From a virus, in the IMG/VR virus record IMGVR_UViG_3300044701_003302, positions 1-27,825 of that record: a DNA stretch of 27,825 nucleotides; one strand, given 5' to 3'. Shown piece by piece: positions 13,529 through 20,726 of this stretch. Every line of letters starts with the position of its first letter. Within the stretch, counting starts at the first letter, position 1. The position numbers and the translations under genes are program-made. The notes beneath the pieces were generated by a model. It did not search any database, was not told the origin of the DNA, and saw only the letters and a program-made list of their open reading frames with translations.

Positions 13529-13586
13529 AAAAGCAGGAGACTGCTTCATGTTAAGCTATTAATGGGGGGAAAAACCTTCTGCTTTT
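13529..13586 (+). promoter_or_regulatory. Intergenic RNA element with competing stems
   Basis: AAGCAG (13531-13536) forms a six-pair hairpin with CTGCTT (13541-13546) closed by the GNRA loop GAGA. The longer AAAAGCAG (13529-13536) can instead pair with CTGCTTTT (13579-13586), followed shortly by a T run (13590-13594). The arrangement resembles a weak terminator with an alternative fold, or an mRNA processing site. Confidence 0.4.
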
Positions 13587-13597
13587 AGATTTTTCTA

Positions 13598-14077
13598 ATG
13601 CAACTTGATAACTTCCTCAAGTCGAAGATCCGCTGGCACCTAGGCTATAACACCACGTCTATTCCTGCTGGTGACTTATCTCGACTTGAGGAAGCTCTAA
13701 ATAATGTTCCAGATTCTTTCTGGTATCAGAAATTAGTTGAACAAGTCACAAGGTGCGATGAGGCAGAAAAGCGCACCGATATGACTGGTAGTGTTAATAA
13801 TGATACTGTTCCACGTAACCGGTTAGAAAACATTGCTGGTGACGTTGATCGTACCATCACGACAACTGATTTCAAAGAAACACTTAAAACTTGGACAGAA
13901 ATTTATCTTTATGAAACCGACCGCTTAGCTCTTCATCTGTACGTCGCTAATTATAGAAACCCTATGCAAGCCCGCTATCGCTTCGAGCGGGAAGGTGCTG
14001 AATTCATTCAAGCCTTACCTGGACCCGCAGACGTTTCTATCGGAACCCGCTTCTACTTCGAGTACAACTTCCGATAG
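13598..14077 (+). CDS. Putative head-tail connector protein, unassigned
   Basis: The protein has 159 residues. The front (LDNFLKSKIRWHLGYNTT) and the following SRLEEALNNVPDSFWYQKLV are helical; the middle is Thr/Asp-rich; the end is strand-like (GTRFYFEYNFR). I do not recognise a family. Its size, mostly helical front and place between the HhH protein and the murein hydrolases fit a connector or adaptor that binds below the portal. It follows the intergenic RNA element and ends four bases before the next true start. The function is inferred from position only. Confidence 0.5.
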   Translation: MQLDNFLKSKIRWHLGYNTTSIPAGDLSRLEEALNNVPDSFWYQKLVEQVTRCDEAEKRTDMTGSVNNDTVPRNRLENIAGDVDRTITTTDFKETLKTWTEIYLYETDRLALHLYVANYRNPMQARYRFEREGAEFIQALPGPADVSIGTRFYFEYNFR

Positions 14078-14081
14078 TCCA

Positions 14082-14840
14082 ATGTCTGAACTTCGTCAGC
14101 GGTATGAGCAACTCCTTCAACGTCCTGAAGTAAGGTCGTTGCTCAATACGATTCGTTATGCAGAAGGCACTCCAGGAGAGTCTGGCTATCAAACAATGTT
14201 TGGTGGTGGTAAGTTTGATACTTCCAAAGGCTGGCGCCATCCTGATAAAGCCATCACAGGAGGAGGCTACACGAGCACAGCTGCTGGAGCCTATCAATTC
14301 TTAACACCAACCTGGCAAGGTACTGCAAAAGCTCTTGGTCTTCCTGGCTTTGATCCTAAGTCACAAGATCTTGCAGCTCTTTACTTAATTGATAAAAAAC
14401 GCGGTGCCTTAGATCCATTCCTTAAAGGAGAAAAATTTGGAACTGTTCTTAACAAGCTTGCTCCAGAGTGGGCTTCATTGCCAACATCTAGTGGCGGAAG
14501 CTACTACGGACAACCTTCTAAAAAACTCGGTGACCTGTATAACTACTACACACAGCAAAAACAAAAACTTGGAGAGAGTGCTTCTAGCCAAACACAACCA
14601 CAAACAACATCAACCGTTGCACAAGGTCAACAACCAACAGGTCAACCCGGTATTCCAAACATTAATATCTTTGTAACGGGTAAAGGTAAAGCAACAGCAG
14701 AGCAGACAACAAACCCTTTGGATTTCTTGATGAAATTCACAAGTGGTGCAAGAGCAAGGCAAAGCTCATCTCTACCAAATCCTCTTGAATTAGCGCAAGC
14801 CCTGGTTACCACAGAACCAGTTAATTACTTTAAAATGTAA
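14082..14840 (+). CDS. Lambda-R-like lytic transglycosylase (GH104-type) with C-terminal tail
   Basis: The 252-residue protein cuts the glycan strands of murein. Residues 1-150 align by eye with lambda R endolysin: IRYAEGTPG with the catalytic Glu, AAGAYQFLTPTWQ, FDPKSQDLAALYLI, KRGALDPFLKG, and EWASLP...YYGQ, all in order. After a Gln/Thr/Pro linker comes a separate tail with NINIFVTGKG and ending EPVNYFKM. The next gene has a similar tail, suggesting a common attachment to the virion. I take the ATG at 14082, four bases after the preceding stop; a GTG 87 bases upstream is in frame but would overlap the connector gene heavily. Lysis at the end of infection is the alternative role. Confidence 0.82.
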   Translation: MSELRQRYEQLLQRPEVRSLLNTIRYAEGTPGESGYQTMFGGGKFDTSKGWRHPDKAITGGGYTSTAAGAYQFLTPTWQGTAKALGLPGFDPKSQDLAALYLIDKKRGALDPFLKGEKFGTVLNKLAPEWASLPTSSGGSYYGQPSKKLGDLYNYYTQQKQKLGESASSQTQPQTTSTVAQGQQPTGQPGIPNINIFVTGKGKATAEQTTNPLDFLMKFTSGARARQSSSLPNPLELAQALVTTEPVNYFKM

Positions 14841-14842
14841 TT

Positions 14843-15502
14843 ATGGCAGGAATATTTCAAGCTGGTTACGTTGCAAGACAGGGGGAAGACATCTTCCCTA
14901 CAACTGGACCTCACCTTGATGTTCGTGTTAAAAAAGATGGTCAATACATTGATCCTTCTACCTGGCGTACAGGACTGCAACGTTTAAAAATTGGTGAACA
15001 GAAAACACCACTTTTTGTTCAGGACAAAGACGGATTCAAACCATCTTTCCAAATAACCTCTGGCTTTGGTCCACGTGCTGCCCCCGTTGCTGGTGCCTCT
15101 ACATTCCACAAAGGAATTGACTTTGGCATTCCTGGAGGCACCCCCATTTATTACGAGGGTGCAGGTAGCTTTAAACCGGGACAAGGTTTAGGAACGATTC
15201 AAACGCCAGAAGGTTTTGAAATTCAACTCCTTCATACAAAGGGTGGCAAGGAGGTTTCATTACCTGGTATGGAGCAGATGCCGCAAGTAAAGCCTCCGCA
15301 GCAACCTGCACAGATGGATGCACCGCAGTCCATCAATATTCTTGTACAGACTGGTGGAGAAGAAGAAAGTCAGACTATTAGCCCACAAGACCAACTAAAG
15401 AATTATGTTGCTTCTATGTTTGGTGAAAGCAAGAGCAACATTCCAATCGGAAGCATTGCAAAGATGATTGCTTCTCCAGGTACAACTAACTATTTCGGTT
15501 AA
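14843..15502 (+). CDS. M23-type peptidase with permuted motif order
   Basis: This 219-residue protein is a likely murein endopeptidase. Residues 71-115 match the first part of M23/LytM: SGFGPRAAP, FHKGIDFGIPGGTPI with H89-x3-D93, and later LLHTKGG with H131. The usual last motif (GPHLHFEV...DP) appears instead at the front as TGPHLDVRVKKDGQYIDP (residues 21-38), with H24 kept and the ligand His replaced by D26. The domain thus looks circularly permuted. A Pro/Gln linker leads to a tail (SINILVQTGG... TTNYFG) related to that of the preceding transglycosylase. It starts two bases after that gene. Activity depends on whether D26 can bind zinc. Confidence 0.75.
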   Translation: MAGIFQAGYVARQGEDIFPTTGPHLDVRVKKDGQYIDPSTWRTGLQRLKIGEQKTPLFVQDKDGFKPSFQITSGFGPRAAPVAGASTFHKGIDFGIPGGTPIYYEGAGSFKPGQGLGTIQTPEGFEIQLLHTKGGKEVSLPGMEQMPQVKPPQQPAQMDAPQSINILVQTGGEEESQTISPQDQLKNYVASMFGESKSNIPIGSIAKMIASPGTTNYFG

Positions 15503-15735
15503 TGGCTTACACTAAACCAGGTTTGCGTGAGAGTATTAAAGACCGGATTATGTCCGGTTCTAAAGGGGGTAAGCCAGGTCAATGGAGTGCTAGGAAAGCT
15601 CAGCTATTAGCACAAGAATATAAAAGAAAAGGTGGTGGTTATAAAGGAGAAAAAACAGAGGGACAGGAATCCCTTAAGCGCTGGGGTGATCAGAAGTGGA
15701 TGACAAGAGAAGAGTACGAAAAGAAAGGCAAGTAA
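15502..15735 (+). CDS. DUF5872-like small basic protein
   Basis: The protein has 77 residues, and is strongly basic. The core PGQWSARKAQLLAQEY followed by KRKGGGYKG and SLKRWGDQKW matches what I know as DUF5872, a short family in cyanophages and algal viruses without known function. The ATG overlaps the stop of the peptidase gene by one base. The basic charge and size suggest a DNA-packaging-linked or virion DNA-binding protein, but this is a guess. It begins a run of small translationally coupled genes. Confidence 0.65.
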   Translation: MAYTKPGLRESIKDRIMSGSKGGKPGQWSARKAQLLAQEYKRKGGGYKGEKTEGQESLKRWGDQKWMTREEYEKKGK

Positions 15736-15764
15736 TTTAGACTGTATAAAGATAAAGTTGTACC

Positions 15765-16109
15765 ATGCCTGTTACTTACTTTCAAGACACCATCTTTCAG
15801 ACAGGACCTCTTCTGACTGCACCTGGTCTTGGCACGTTAACTCAAGTTGCTGTTAACAATTTATTTTCGACAGATACCTATACGCTGACTGTTACGGTTA
15901 CAACCATTGATACGAATGTCGTTGTGCAGCTTGATGGAAGTATTGATGGCACCAACTTTGTTCAAATCATTGGGCCGCAAACAATCACAGCAAATGGTCA
16001 ATATGTTTATAGTGTTTCTGGTCGGCCAGTAAAATTGATCCGTCCTCGTTTTGTTAGCGAATCTGGTGGTACTGCTGCTGAGGTACTCTTTAGTATTGCT
16101 GCTGTGTGA
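15765..16109 (+). CDS. Small beta-rich structural protein
   Basis: The protein has 114 residues, nearly all predicted strands (TYTLTVTVTTIDTNVVVQLD, then SIDGTNFVQI, and YVYSVSGRPVKLIRPRF). It reads as one beta-sandwich domain of the kind that decorates capsids or forms adaptor rings. There is no catalytic motif. Start follows a 29-base gap with a TATAAA 20 bases upstream. Its TGA overlaps the next ATG by one base. Function unassigned; virion protein likely. Confidence 0.6.
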   Translation: MPVTYFQDTIFQTGPLLTAPGLGTLTQVAVNNLFSTDTYTLTVTVTTIDTNVVVQLDGSIDGTNFVQIIGPQTITANGQYVYSVSGRPVKLIRPRFVSESGGTAAEVLFSIAAV

Positions 16110-16528
16110 TGGAACCTCAAGCAAAAGTTTTTCTTGGCAAAACTGTTGCCGCTATTAGCCCGTCTTGTCCTAAGGCAACAACTGATATTAAAGAAAATAT
16201 CAAAAATAGAAATTGGACAATTCAAAACTTTGCTTATGGTCCTTTAAATCCAGATCAACCCGATCCTGGTTTTTGGGAGAAGAAAGCTGAGCTTTGGAAT
16301 AGTGATGTAGCTACTGTTCAATCTGCATTATGCGGTAACTGCGCAGCCTTTGATCAGTCGGATAAAATCCTTGATTGCATTATTGAGGGAATCAATGAAC
16401 AAGAAGCAGCTGATCCTTGGGATGTTCAAGAGCTTGCTAACTTAGGTTATTGTCAACTGTTTAAATTTAAATGTGCAGCTGCACGTACTTGTGATGCCTG
16501 GCTACATGGAGGACCGATTGAGGACTGA
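16109..16528 (+). CDS. Cys-rich protein, possible metal or Fe-S binder
   Basis: The protein has 139 residues, seven Cys: C20, C75, C78, C90, C115, C122, C128. The last six form C-x2-C (CGNCAAFD), x11, C, x24, C, x6, C, x5, C (RTCDAW), ending GGPIED. Cys followed by F and the GYC and CDAW segments recall the HiPIP-like Cys-rich proteins I remember from marine phages; a zinc or Fe-S site or disulphides are all possible. I choose ATG 16109, overlapping the previous stop (TGATG), over an in-frame GTG three bases earlier. Role unknown; it is odd inside a virion block. Confidence 0.65.
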   Translation: MEPQAKVFLGKTVAAISPSCPKATTDIKENIKNRNWTIQNFAYGPLNPDQPDPGFWEKKAELWNSDVATVQSALCGNCAAFDQSDKILDCIIEGINEQEAADPWDVQELANLGYCQLFKFKCAAARTCDAWLHGGPIED

Positions 16529-16740
16529 TGGCAGACAAAGCAATTGAACCTGGACAAAAAGAAACAGAACGATATCTGCCTCAAAAAGCTTGGGCAAAAC
16601 TTTCGCCAGAGGAGCGTCGCAAAACAGATGAAAAGAAGCGACGTGAATCGAGAAGCGGCAAACAGTTTGTCAGCAATACTGAGTCAGCACGTAAAGCACG
16701 TCGTGCTGTAGAGCTTTCAACAAAACGTAAAGGTCAATGA
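16528..16740 (+). CDS. Small Lys/Arg-rich protein
   Basis: The protein has 70 residues and is strongly basic. The segments ERYLPQKAWAKLSPEERRKT and GKQFVSNTESARKARRA look like a short helical family that I have seen beside DUF5872-like proteins in phages. The ATG overlaps the preceding stop by one base and its own stop overlaps the next ATG by four bases. A DNA-binding or packaged internal protein is plausible. There is no further evidence. Confidence 0.6.
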   Translation: MADKAIEPGQKETERYLPQKAWAKLSPEERRKTDEKKRRESRSGKQFVSNTESARKARRAVELSTKRKGQ

Positions 16741-16946
16741 TCAATCCAGATGATCGCTTCTTGCCAGATCCACGTGGCCGTGGTCTTGGTGCCATGCCAG
16801 GTGATTTTGAACCAGGCCTACGCGGCCTCCCTGGAGATGTGGAGCCCGGTGTTCGCCCTCTCCCTGGAGACATTCGTTTTGCAGGCAGCCGAATCAAGGG
16901 TTTAGAGCAGGTTGATCCAACCATTTATGCAAAGCTTTTTGCTTAA
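16737..16946 (+). CDS. Small protein with PGD-EPG repeats
   Basis: The protein has 69 residues. Three near-repeats of about ten residues are visible: MPGDFEPGLRG, LPGDVEPGVRP, LPGDIRFAG. The end (IKGLEQVDPTIYAKLFA) is a possible amphipathic helix. ATGA overlap with the preceding gene indicates coupled translation. No family recognised. Pro-Gly-Asp repeats suggest an extended linker or adaptor. It closes the run of small genes before a 43-base gap with a promoter-like site. Confidence 0.55.
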   Translation: MINPDDRFLPDPRGRGLGAMPGDFEPGLRGLPGDVEPGVRPLPGDIRFAGSRIKGLEQVDPTIYAKLFA

Positions 16947-16957
16947 CGCAGCTGCGC

Positions 16958-16963
16958 TACAAT
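16958..16963 (+). promoter_or_regulatory. Possible -10 hexamer (TACAAT)
   Basis: It lies 32 bases before ATG 16990 in a 43-base gap. Just upstream is GCAGCTGC, a short palindrome. The -35 region is only T-rich. Confidence 0.35.
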
Positions 16964-16989
16964 AGCTTTAGCAGATAAAGTTTAATTCA

Positions 16990-17763
16990 ATGGCAAGTAC
17001 TTCTACCAACAAACAACCAGCAATGGTTGACCGCCCGCTTTTAAATAGCTCGTTGGTAACAGTAGCATCTGGTCAATCTTTTTCTACCAGTTTGATTCCA
17101 ACCGCTGTTGGTAATGCCACTGTTGTTGCTGACATTGATAGTTCACTTGTTGATAGTTCTATTAGTGGTGCTTACATTGATGAAATTTGGTTACGTTATA
17201 GCAAAGAGCGTAATGTATTTCTTGATCCAACAACGGCATCTGTTGGTACTTATAGTCAATCAGGATCAACCGCACTTCAAGTAACGCTTGCTAACCATAA
17301 CGTTAAAGTTGGTCAATCTATTTATTTAGATTACACCAGCGGCAGTGCTGCTGATGAAGTTGCAACAGTAACTGCCGTTACAACTGGTACATTTACAGTA
17401 ACAAGTGCTGCTAGTTTAACGACTAGTGGTGGCGTTAATGTTTATCTTCCTACTGACTTTTGTTTTTATTTAGTTAATACAAACCAAGTTACAAATACAA
17501 ACCAGTTTTTCCCTTTATTTACTGTTAGTGTCCCAAGTGGCTCTAGCTCTCAGAACTTTAGTTTGACTTTAAATGAAATCCTGCCGTTGATTAATCATCC
17601 AGTTCCCCATGCTGGTGGTAACTTTACTTCGGCAACTAGCACGATTGCTCCTAAAACTCGTGGCTTAATCATTCAACGGGGCCAAGCAATCTACTGCGCA
17701 GTTGGTGGTACAACATCCTTAACAAACGGTTTCTACGTCTGTCTGCAAGGCGGTTACTATTGA
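16990..17763 (+). CDS. Tail/receptor-complex protein with FCCH-like domain
   Basis: The protein has 257 residues and is strand-rich. Residues about 87-152 form an inserted domain (YSQSGSTALQVTL, VGQSIYLDYTSGSAADEV, GTFTVTSAASLTTSGG) of the type often labelled ubiquitin-activating E1 FCCH-like in phage proteins. The same domain occurs three times in the 790-residue protein downstream. The flanks (SSISGAYIDEIWLRYSKE, NFSLTLNEILPLINHPVPHA) form the host domain into which it is inserted. A tail or head-surface role is likely. It begins a new unit and the tiny gene at 17767 follows after three bases. Confidence 0.7.
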   Translation: MASTSTNKQPAMVDRPLLNSSLVTVASGQSFSTSLIPTAVGNATVVADIDSSLVDSSISGAYIDEIWLRYSKERNVFLDPTTASVGTYSQSGSTALQVTLANHNVKVGQSIYLDYTSGSAADEVATVTAVTTGTFTVTSAASLTTSGGVNVYLPTDFCFYLVNTNQVTNTNQFFPLFTVSVPSGSSSQNFSLTLNEILPLINHPVPHAGGNFTSATSTIAPKTRGLIIQRGQAIYCAVGGTTSLTNGFYVCLQGGYY

Positions 17764-17766
17764 TCT

Positions 17767-17916
17767 ATGGATCGGTATACAGCTGCTGGTTTCGATGCTT
17801 GGGAGCGCGAGCAGAAAAGAAAAAACTGGCAGCTTGCTGTAGAGGTTGCAAACCAGTGGCGCCGCACCCTTGGTGTTCCAGAAGTTAGTTATCCTTATCC
17901 ATCTACATTACGTTAA
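17767..17916 (+). CDS. Short 49-residue protein
   Basis: An ATG four bases after the preceding stop opens a 49-codon frame that fills the gap before the next gene. The product (MDRYTAAGFDAWEREQKRKN, then WQLAVEVANQWRRTLG, and VSYPYPSTLR) has an amphipathic charged helix and a Tyr/Pro end. It has coding-like composition and tight packing on both sides. There is no known family; a small partner of the flanking tail proteins is possible. Confidence 0.6.
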   Translation: MDRYTAAGFDAWEREQKRKNWQLAVEVANQWRRTLGVPEVSYPYPSTLR

Positions 17917-17928
17917 ATAAGGTGGAAC

Positions 17929-20301
17929 ATGGCAAAAAGAAAAGATAGTTTTGGCGGTAGATTTGATGCAAGCTTTAAAGCTTTTAGTGACAAGATCAAT
18001 AAACAAGTAGTCAAATCAGATTTTAGTGTAGAAGATAATCCGTTTGATTTTGAACCGACAAGTCAAAGTCAAATCAGTCGCATTAGGTTTTATAACCACG
18101 ATTCAATGTGGAATCGCTGGAGGCGTGGTTATGAACTCTATACCCTGACTCAAACTGTTCTTGGAACATCAGCTAAAAACCGCAATACCCGTGGCGACTT
18201 CCGGATGTATTGCGCATTTGAACAGTTTCCTGGGGTCTTTATTCCTGCAAGGATGTTTACATTCCCAAGCTCTAACTCAGAGATTGGTGAACAGATGGTG
18301 GGAGTACGTGATGTTAACTCAATTAATTTCTATAGTTTTGGTTTACCTATTCTTAATGTTCGTTATCTACAAACAGCAAAAAGTGGACAGTACGTTCAAA
18401 GTGGCACAACCTTAACTGTAACAATCAATAGCCACGGTTATGTAGCAGGAGATAGTTTATACCTTGATATTGAAACAGGTGCTGCTTTAAATGAAACATT
18501 AACAGTCGTATCTGCAACTACAAATACGTTTGTTTGTACGGCATCAACGTCGCTGACTACAACTGGTAATTTAACGGCTTCCAGAGTTACTTCCTTTACA
18601 GATCCTCTTTGGACACAACAACGTGTTGAAGTTCAATCAATTCCAACAGTTGCCAGCTTTTTACAAGGTGAGCGTTTAGTTGACCGTGTTGTTGAGCGTG
18701 ACCCAGGTCTTAGCGCTACCTACAGTTCTACCGGCTATACCGTTACTGTCACCTGCAGCAGTGCACATGGTCTGTCAACAGGTGTGCAGGTTTTACTTTC
18801 CATGGGAAGTGGGTCTGTTCAATCTGGTTTATACAATGTGACCGTATTAAACAGCACGCAGTTCACAGTCACCACCGTAACAAGTGCAAGCACAACTGGC
18901 TCCTTAACAGTTCAACGCCGGATCCGGGGATATGACTATAACAACTATGTTGGCTATACATCAACTGGCGTAGATCTAGCTACAAATGAAATTCTTTTTC
19001 AGCGGGATGATAGTTATGGAACAAGGATGTTTGATCCTGTAACAAACTTACCCTCACCAACAGGTCAGGGTGTTCCTAAAACTGTTGTTCCAGCCCATCG
19101 AGGTTTTATTGTTGGTCGCTATTTAACAACAGAAGTTCGTTATCAATGTACTTGCCAAGATTATTTAAAGCGTGAAACATACAACTTTTATAAAGAACAG
19201 AACAAAAGAAAGTTTCCAAACACATTAGCAGGATCTGTACGTCCCGGGTTTAATTTAAATCGAGATGGAACTTTAGTACCAACTAGAGATGATGTTGGTG
19301 TTTATTCTGACTTTGGTTATGTTGTAATCAATAACTTTTACCAGTTACCTGGTTATGAAGATGATGCCAATCTGTCTAGGCCTTTATTAGCTTATTACCA
19401 GTTGCGCTGGTGCAAACATATTTATGCAGCCATGTGGTCATTGGTTCATGATGAAGGAAATGATCCGTTTAATTTAACCGCTTACTACACCCAATCTGGA
19501 CCAAACATTACACTTAAAACAACAGAACCCCATGGACTTAGCTTAAATACTAGGGTTAACATTGACTTTAAAGGGGGTACAGCTCTTGCCGGAGAGTACG
19601 TTGTTAGTCAGGTTATTGATGATAATAACTTTGTTATTATTTATCCCTTTAGTGAAACAACCAGTGGTTATTGCACAATCACTAATTTAAAACCACATGA
19701 GTATGTTGGCACTTGGTTACTTGAACCAAATGATCCACCAGTGGGAGATAGTGCAGAATTCTTCTATAAGAAACTAGAAAAGGAAAATGAATCGCTTAGA
19801 AGAGCTGCTGAACGATTGATAATGATGGGTTATGGGATGCCTTGGATTGGATCTAAATCAATTACTGGCAATAGAAATTTACCAGCACAATCTATTAATT
19901 TTGATACTAACTTAGTTACACAAATGGTAACGGATAGTATAAGAAGAAATCCTCAATATGATCCTAATGATTTAAATAGTAATCGTTTAAGTGAAACCGG
20001 GATTCCAGTTAACACGACAACAACGATGTTAACTGTGATGCAAAAGATGTTGAATATTGATATGACCTTGATCCAAAGCGCTAAGTTTGGAATGCTTGAT
20101 CAACCGTTAATTGATTATGCAGACAACTTCAGAACAGGTGAAATTGAATGCGGAACTTATCTTAACGGTAATCCATTAGATTATGATTCCTCTACAGGTA
20201 CACGTGTCACTGAAACATTGAACTGTGGGACCTATACCAACGGCGTACCTACAACACCAACCACAACACAGATTGATTGCGGCACGTACATTAGCACCTA
20301 A
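17929..20301 (+). CDS. Large virion protein with FCCH-like repeats and SWIM-like zinc motif
   Basis: The protein has 790 residues. After a basic front (MAKRKDSFGGRFDASFKAF) come three FCCH-like beta domains at about residues 150-220, 263-330 and 518-586, each with a hydrophobic strand, H-G-L/Y-x3-G, a V-x-L-x-F/I strand and a closing T-T-x-G. C407-x-C409 (CTCQDYLKR) and C495-x-H497 (WCKHIYA) form a CxC...CxH pattern as in SWIM zinc fingers, with an unusually long spacer. A charged coiled coil follows (KKLEKENESLRRAAERL). The tail has three CGTY motifs (ECGTYLNG, NCGTYTNG, DCGTYIST). It may be a central tail/nozzle protein. AAGGTGG precedes the ATG. Confidence 0.75.
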   Translation: MAKRKDSFGGRFDASFKAFSDKINKQVVKSDFSVEDNPFDFEPTSQSQISRIRFYNHDSMWNRWRRGYELYTLTQTVLGTSAKNRNTRGDFRMYCAFEQFPGVFIPARMFTFPSSNSEIGEQMVGVRDVNSINFYSFGLPILNVRYLQTAKSGQYVQSGTTLTVTINSHGYVAGDSLYLDIETGAALNETLTVVSATTNTFVCTASTSLTTTGNLTASRVTSFTDPLWTQQRVEVQSIPTVASFLQGERLVDRVVERDPGLSATYSSTGYTVTVTCSSAHGLSTGVQVLLSMGSGSVQSGLYNVTVLNSTQFTVTTVTSASTTGSLTVQRRIRGYDYNNYVGYTSTGVDLATNEILFQRDDSYGTRMFDPVTNLPSPTGQGVPKTVVPAHRGFIVGRYLTTEVRYQCTCQDYLKRETYNFYKEQNKRKFPNTLAGSVRPGFNLNRDGTLVPTRDDVGVYSDFGYVVINNFYQLPGYEDDANLSRPLLAYYQLRWCKHIYAAMWSLVHDEGNDPFNLTAYYTQSGPNITLKTTEPHGLSLNTRVNIDFKGGTALAGEYVVSQVIDDNNFVIIYPFSETTSGYCTITNLKPHEYVGTWLLEPNDPPVGDSAEFFYKKLEKENESLRRAAERLIMMGYGMPWIGSKSITGNRNLPAQSINFDTNLVTQMVTDSIRRNPQYDPNDLNSNRLSETGIPVNTTTTMLTVMQKMLNIDMTLIQSAKFGMLDQPLIDYADNFRTGEIECGTYLNGNPLDYDSSTGTRVTETLNCGTYTNGVPTTPTTTQIDCGTYIST

Positions 20302-20303
20302 CC

Positions 20304-20726
20304 ATGACTGTTCAGATTCTCCGTTTACGCTCTGGGCTTCTTTATGACCGGATCTTCCCCAATCGTTTAGGGCTTGGCGAACTTGCTATCAACTACAACC
20401 AGACAGAGCCTGGTTTGTTCTTTAAAGATTCAGCTGGGACACCAAACTTAATTAAGGTTGGTCCAACTCATGTCGGTTCAACTGCTCCTAACCTCACACC
20501 CACTGGCCACATCACCTTGAGCAAGGGTGAAAGCTGGCTTGATACGGCAAGCACTCAGATCTATAAAATCTATGATGGTGCTGCTTGGCAGGTCTCCAAA
20601 GCAGTAGCTTCTACATCAACATCTGGTTTTCCCAGTAACCCGATTGATGGCCAGCTTCATTACGATAAGTCAGCACCTGGCCTTTATATTTACAACGCAA
20701 CAGTACCTGGTTGGGTTTCTGTTTAG
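20304..20726 (+). CDS. Fibre-type protein (GELAINYN domain)
   Basis: The protein has 140 residues. The front (RLRSGLLYDRIFPNRLGLGE continuing into LAINYNQTEPGLFFKDSAG and LIKVGP) is the common phage fibre attachment pattern in which a GELAxNxx motif is followed by a strand ending in K-V-G-P. The rest is strand-rich with two W/Y-containing hairpins (QIYKIYDGAAWQVSKAV; APGLYIYNATVPGWVSV). It is short for a whole fibre, so it may be an adaptor or tip. It starts two bases after the 790-residue gene. Its TAG stop overlaps the stop of the minus-strand gene. Confidence 0.7.
   Translation: MTVQILRLRSGLLYDRIFPNRLGLGELAINYNQTEPGLFFKDSAGTPNLIKVGPTHVGSTAPNLTPTGHITLSKGESWLDTASTQIYKIYDGAAWQVSKAVASTSTSGFPSNPIDGQLHYDKSAPGLYIYNATVPGWVSV

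Noticed and set aside
13995-14081. GTG start extending the transglycosylase by 29 residues
   Set aside because: It would overlap the connector gene by 83 bases. The ATG at 14082 follows that stop directly and aligns with the start of the lambda-R-like domain.
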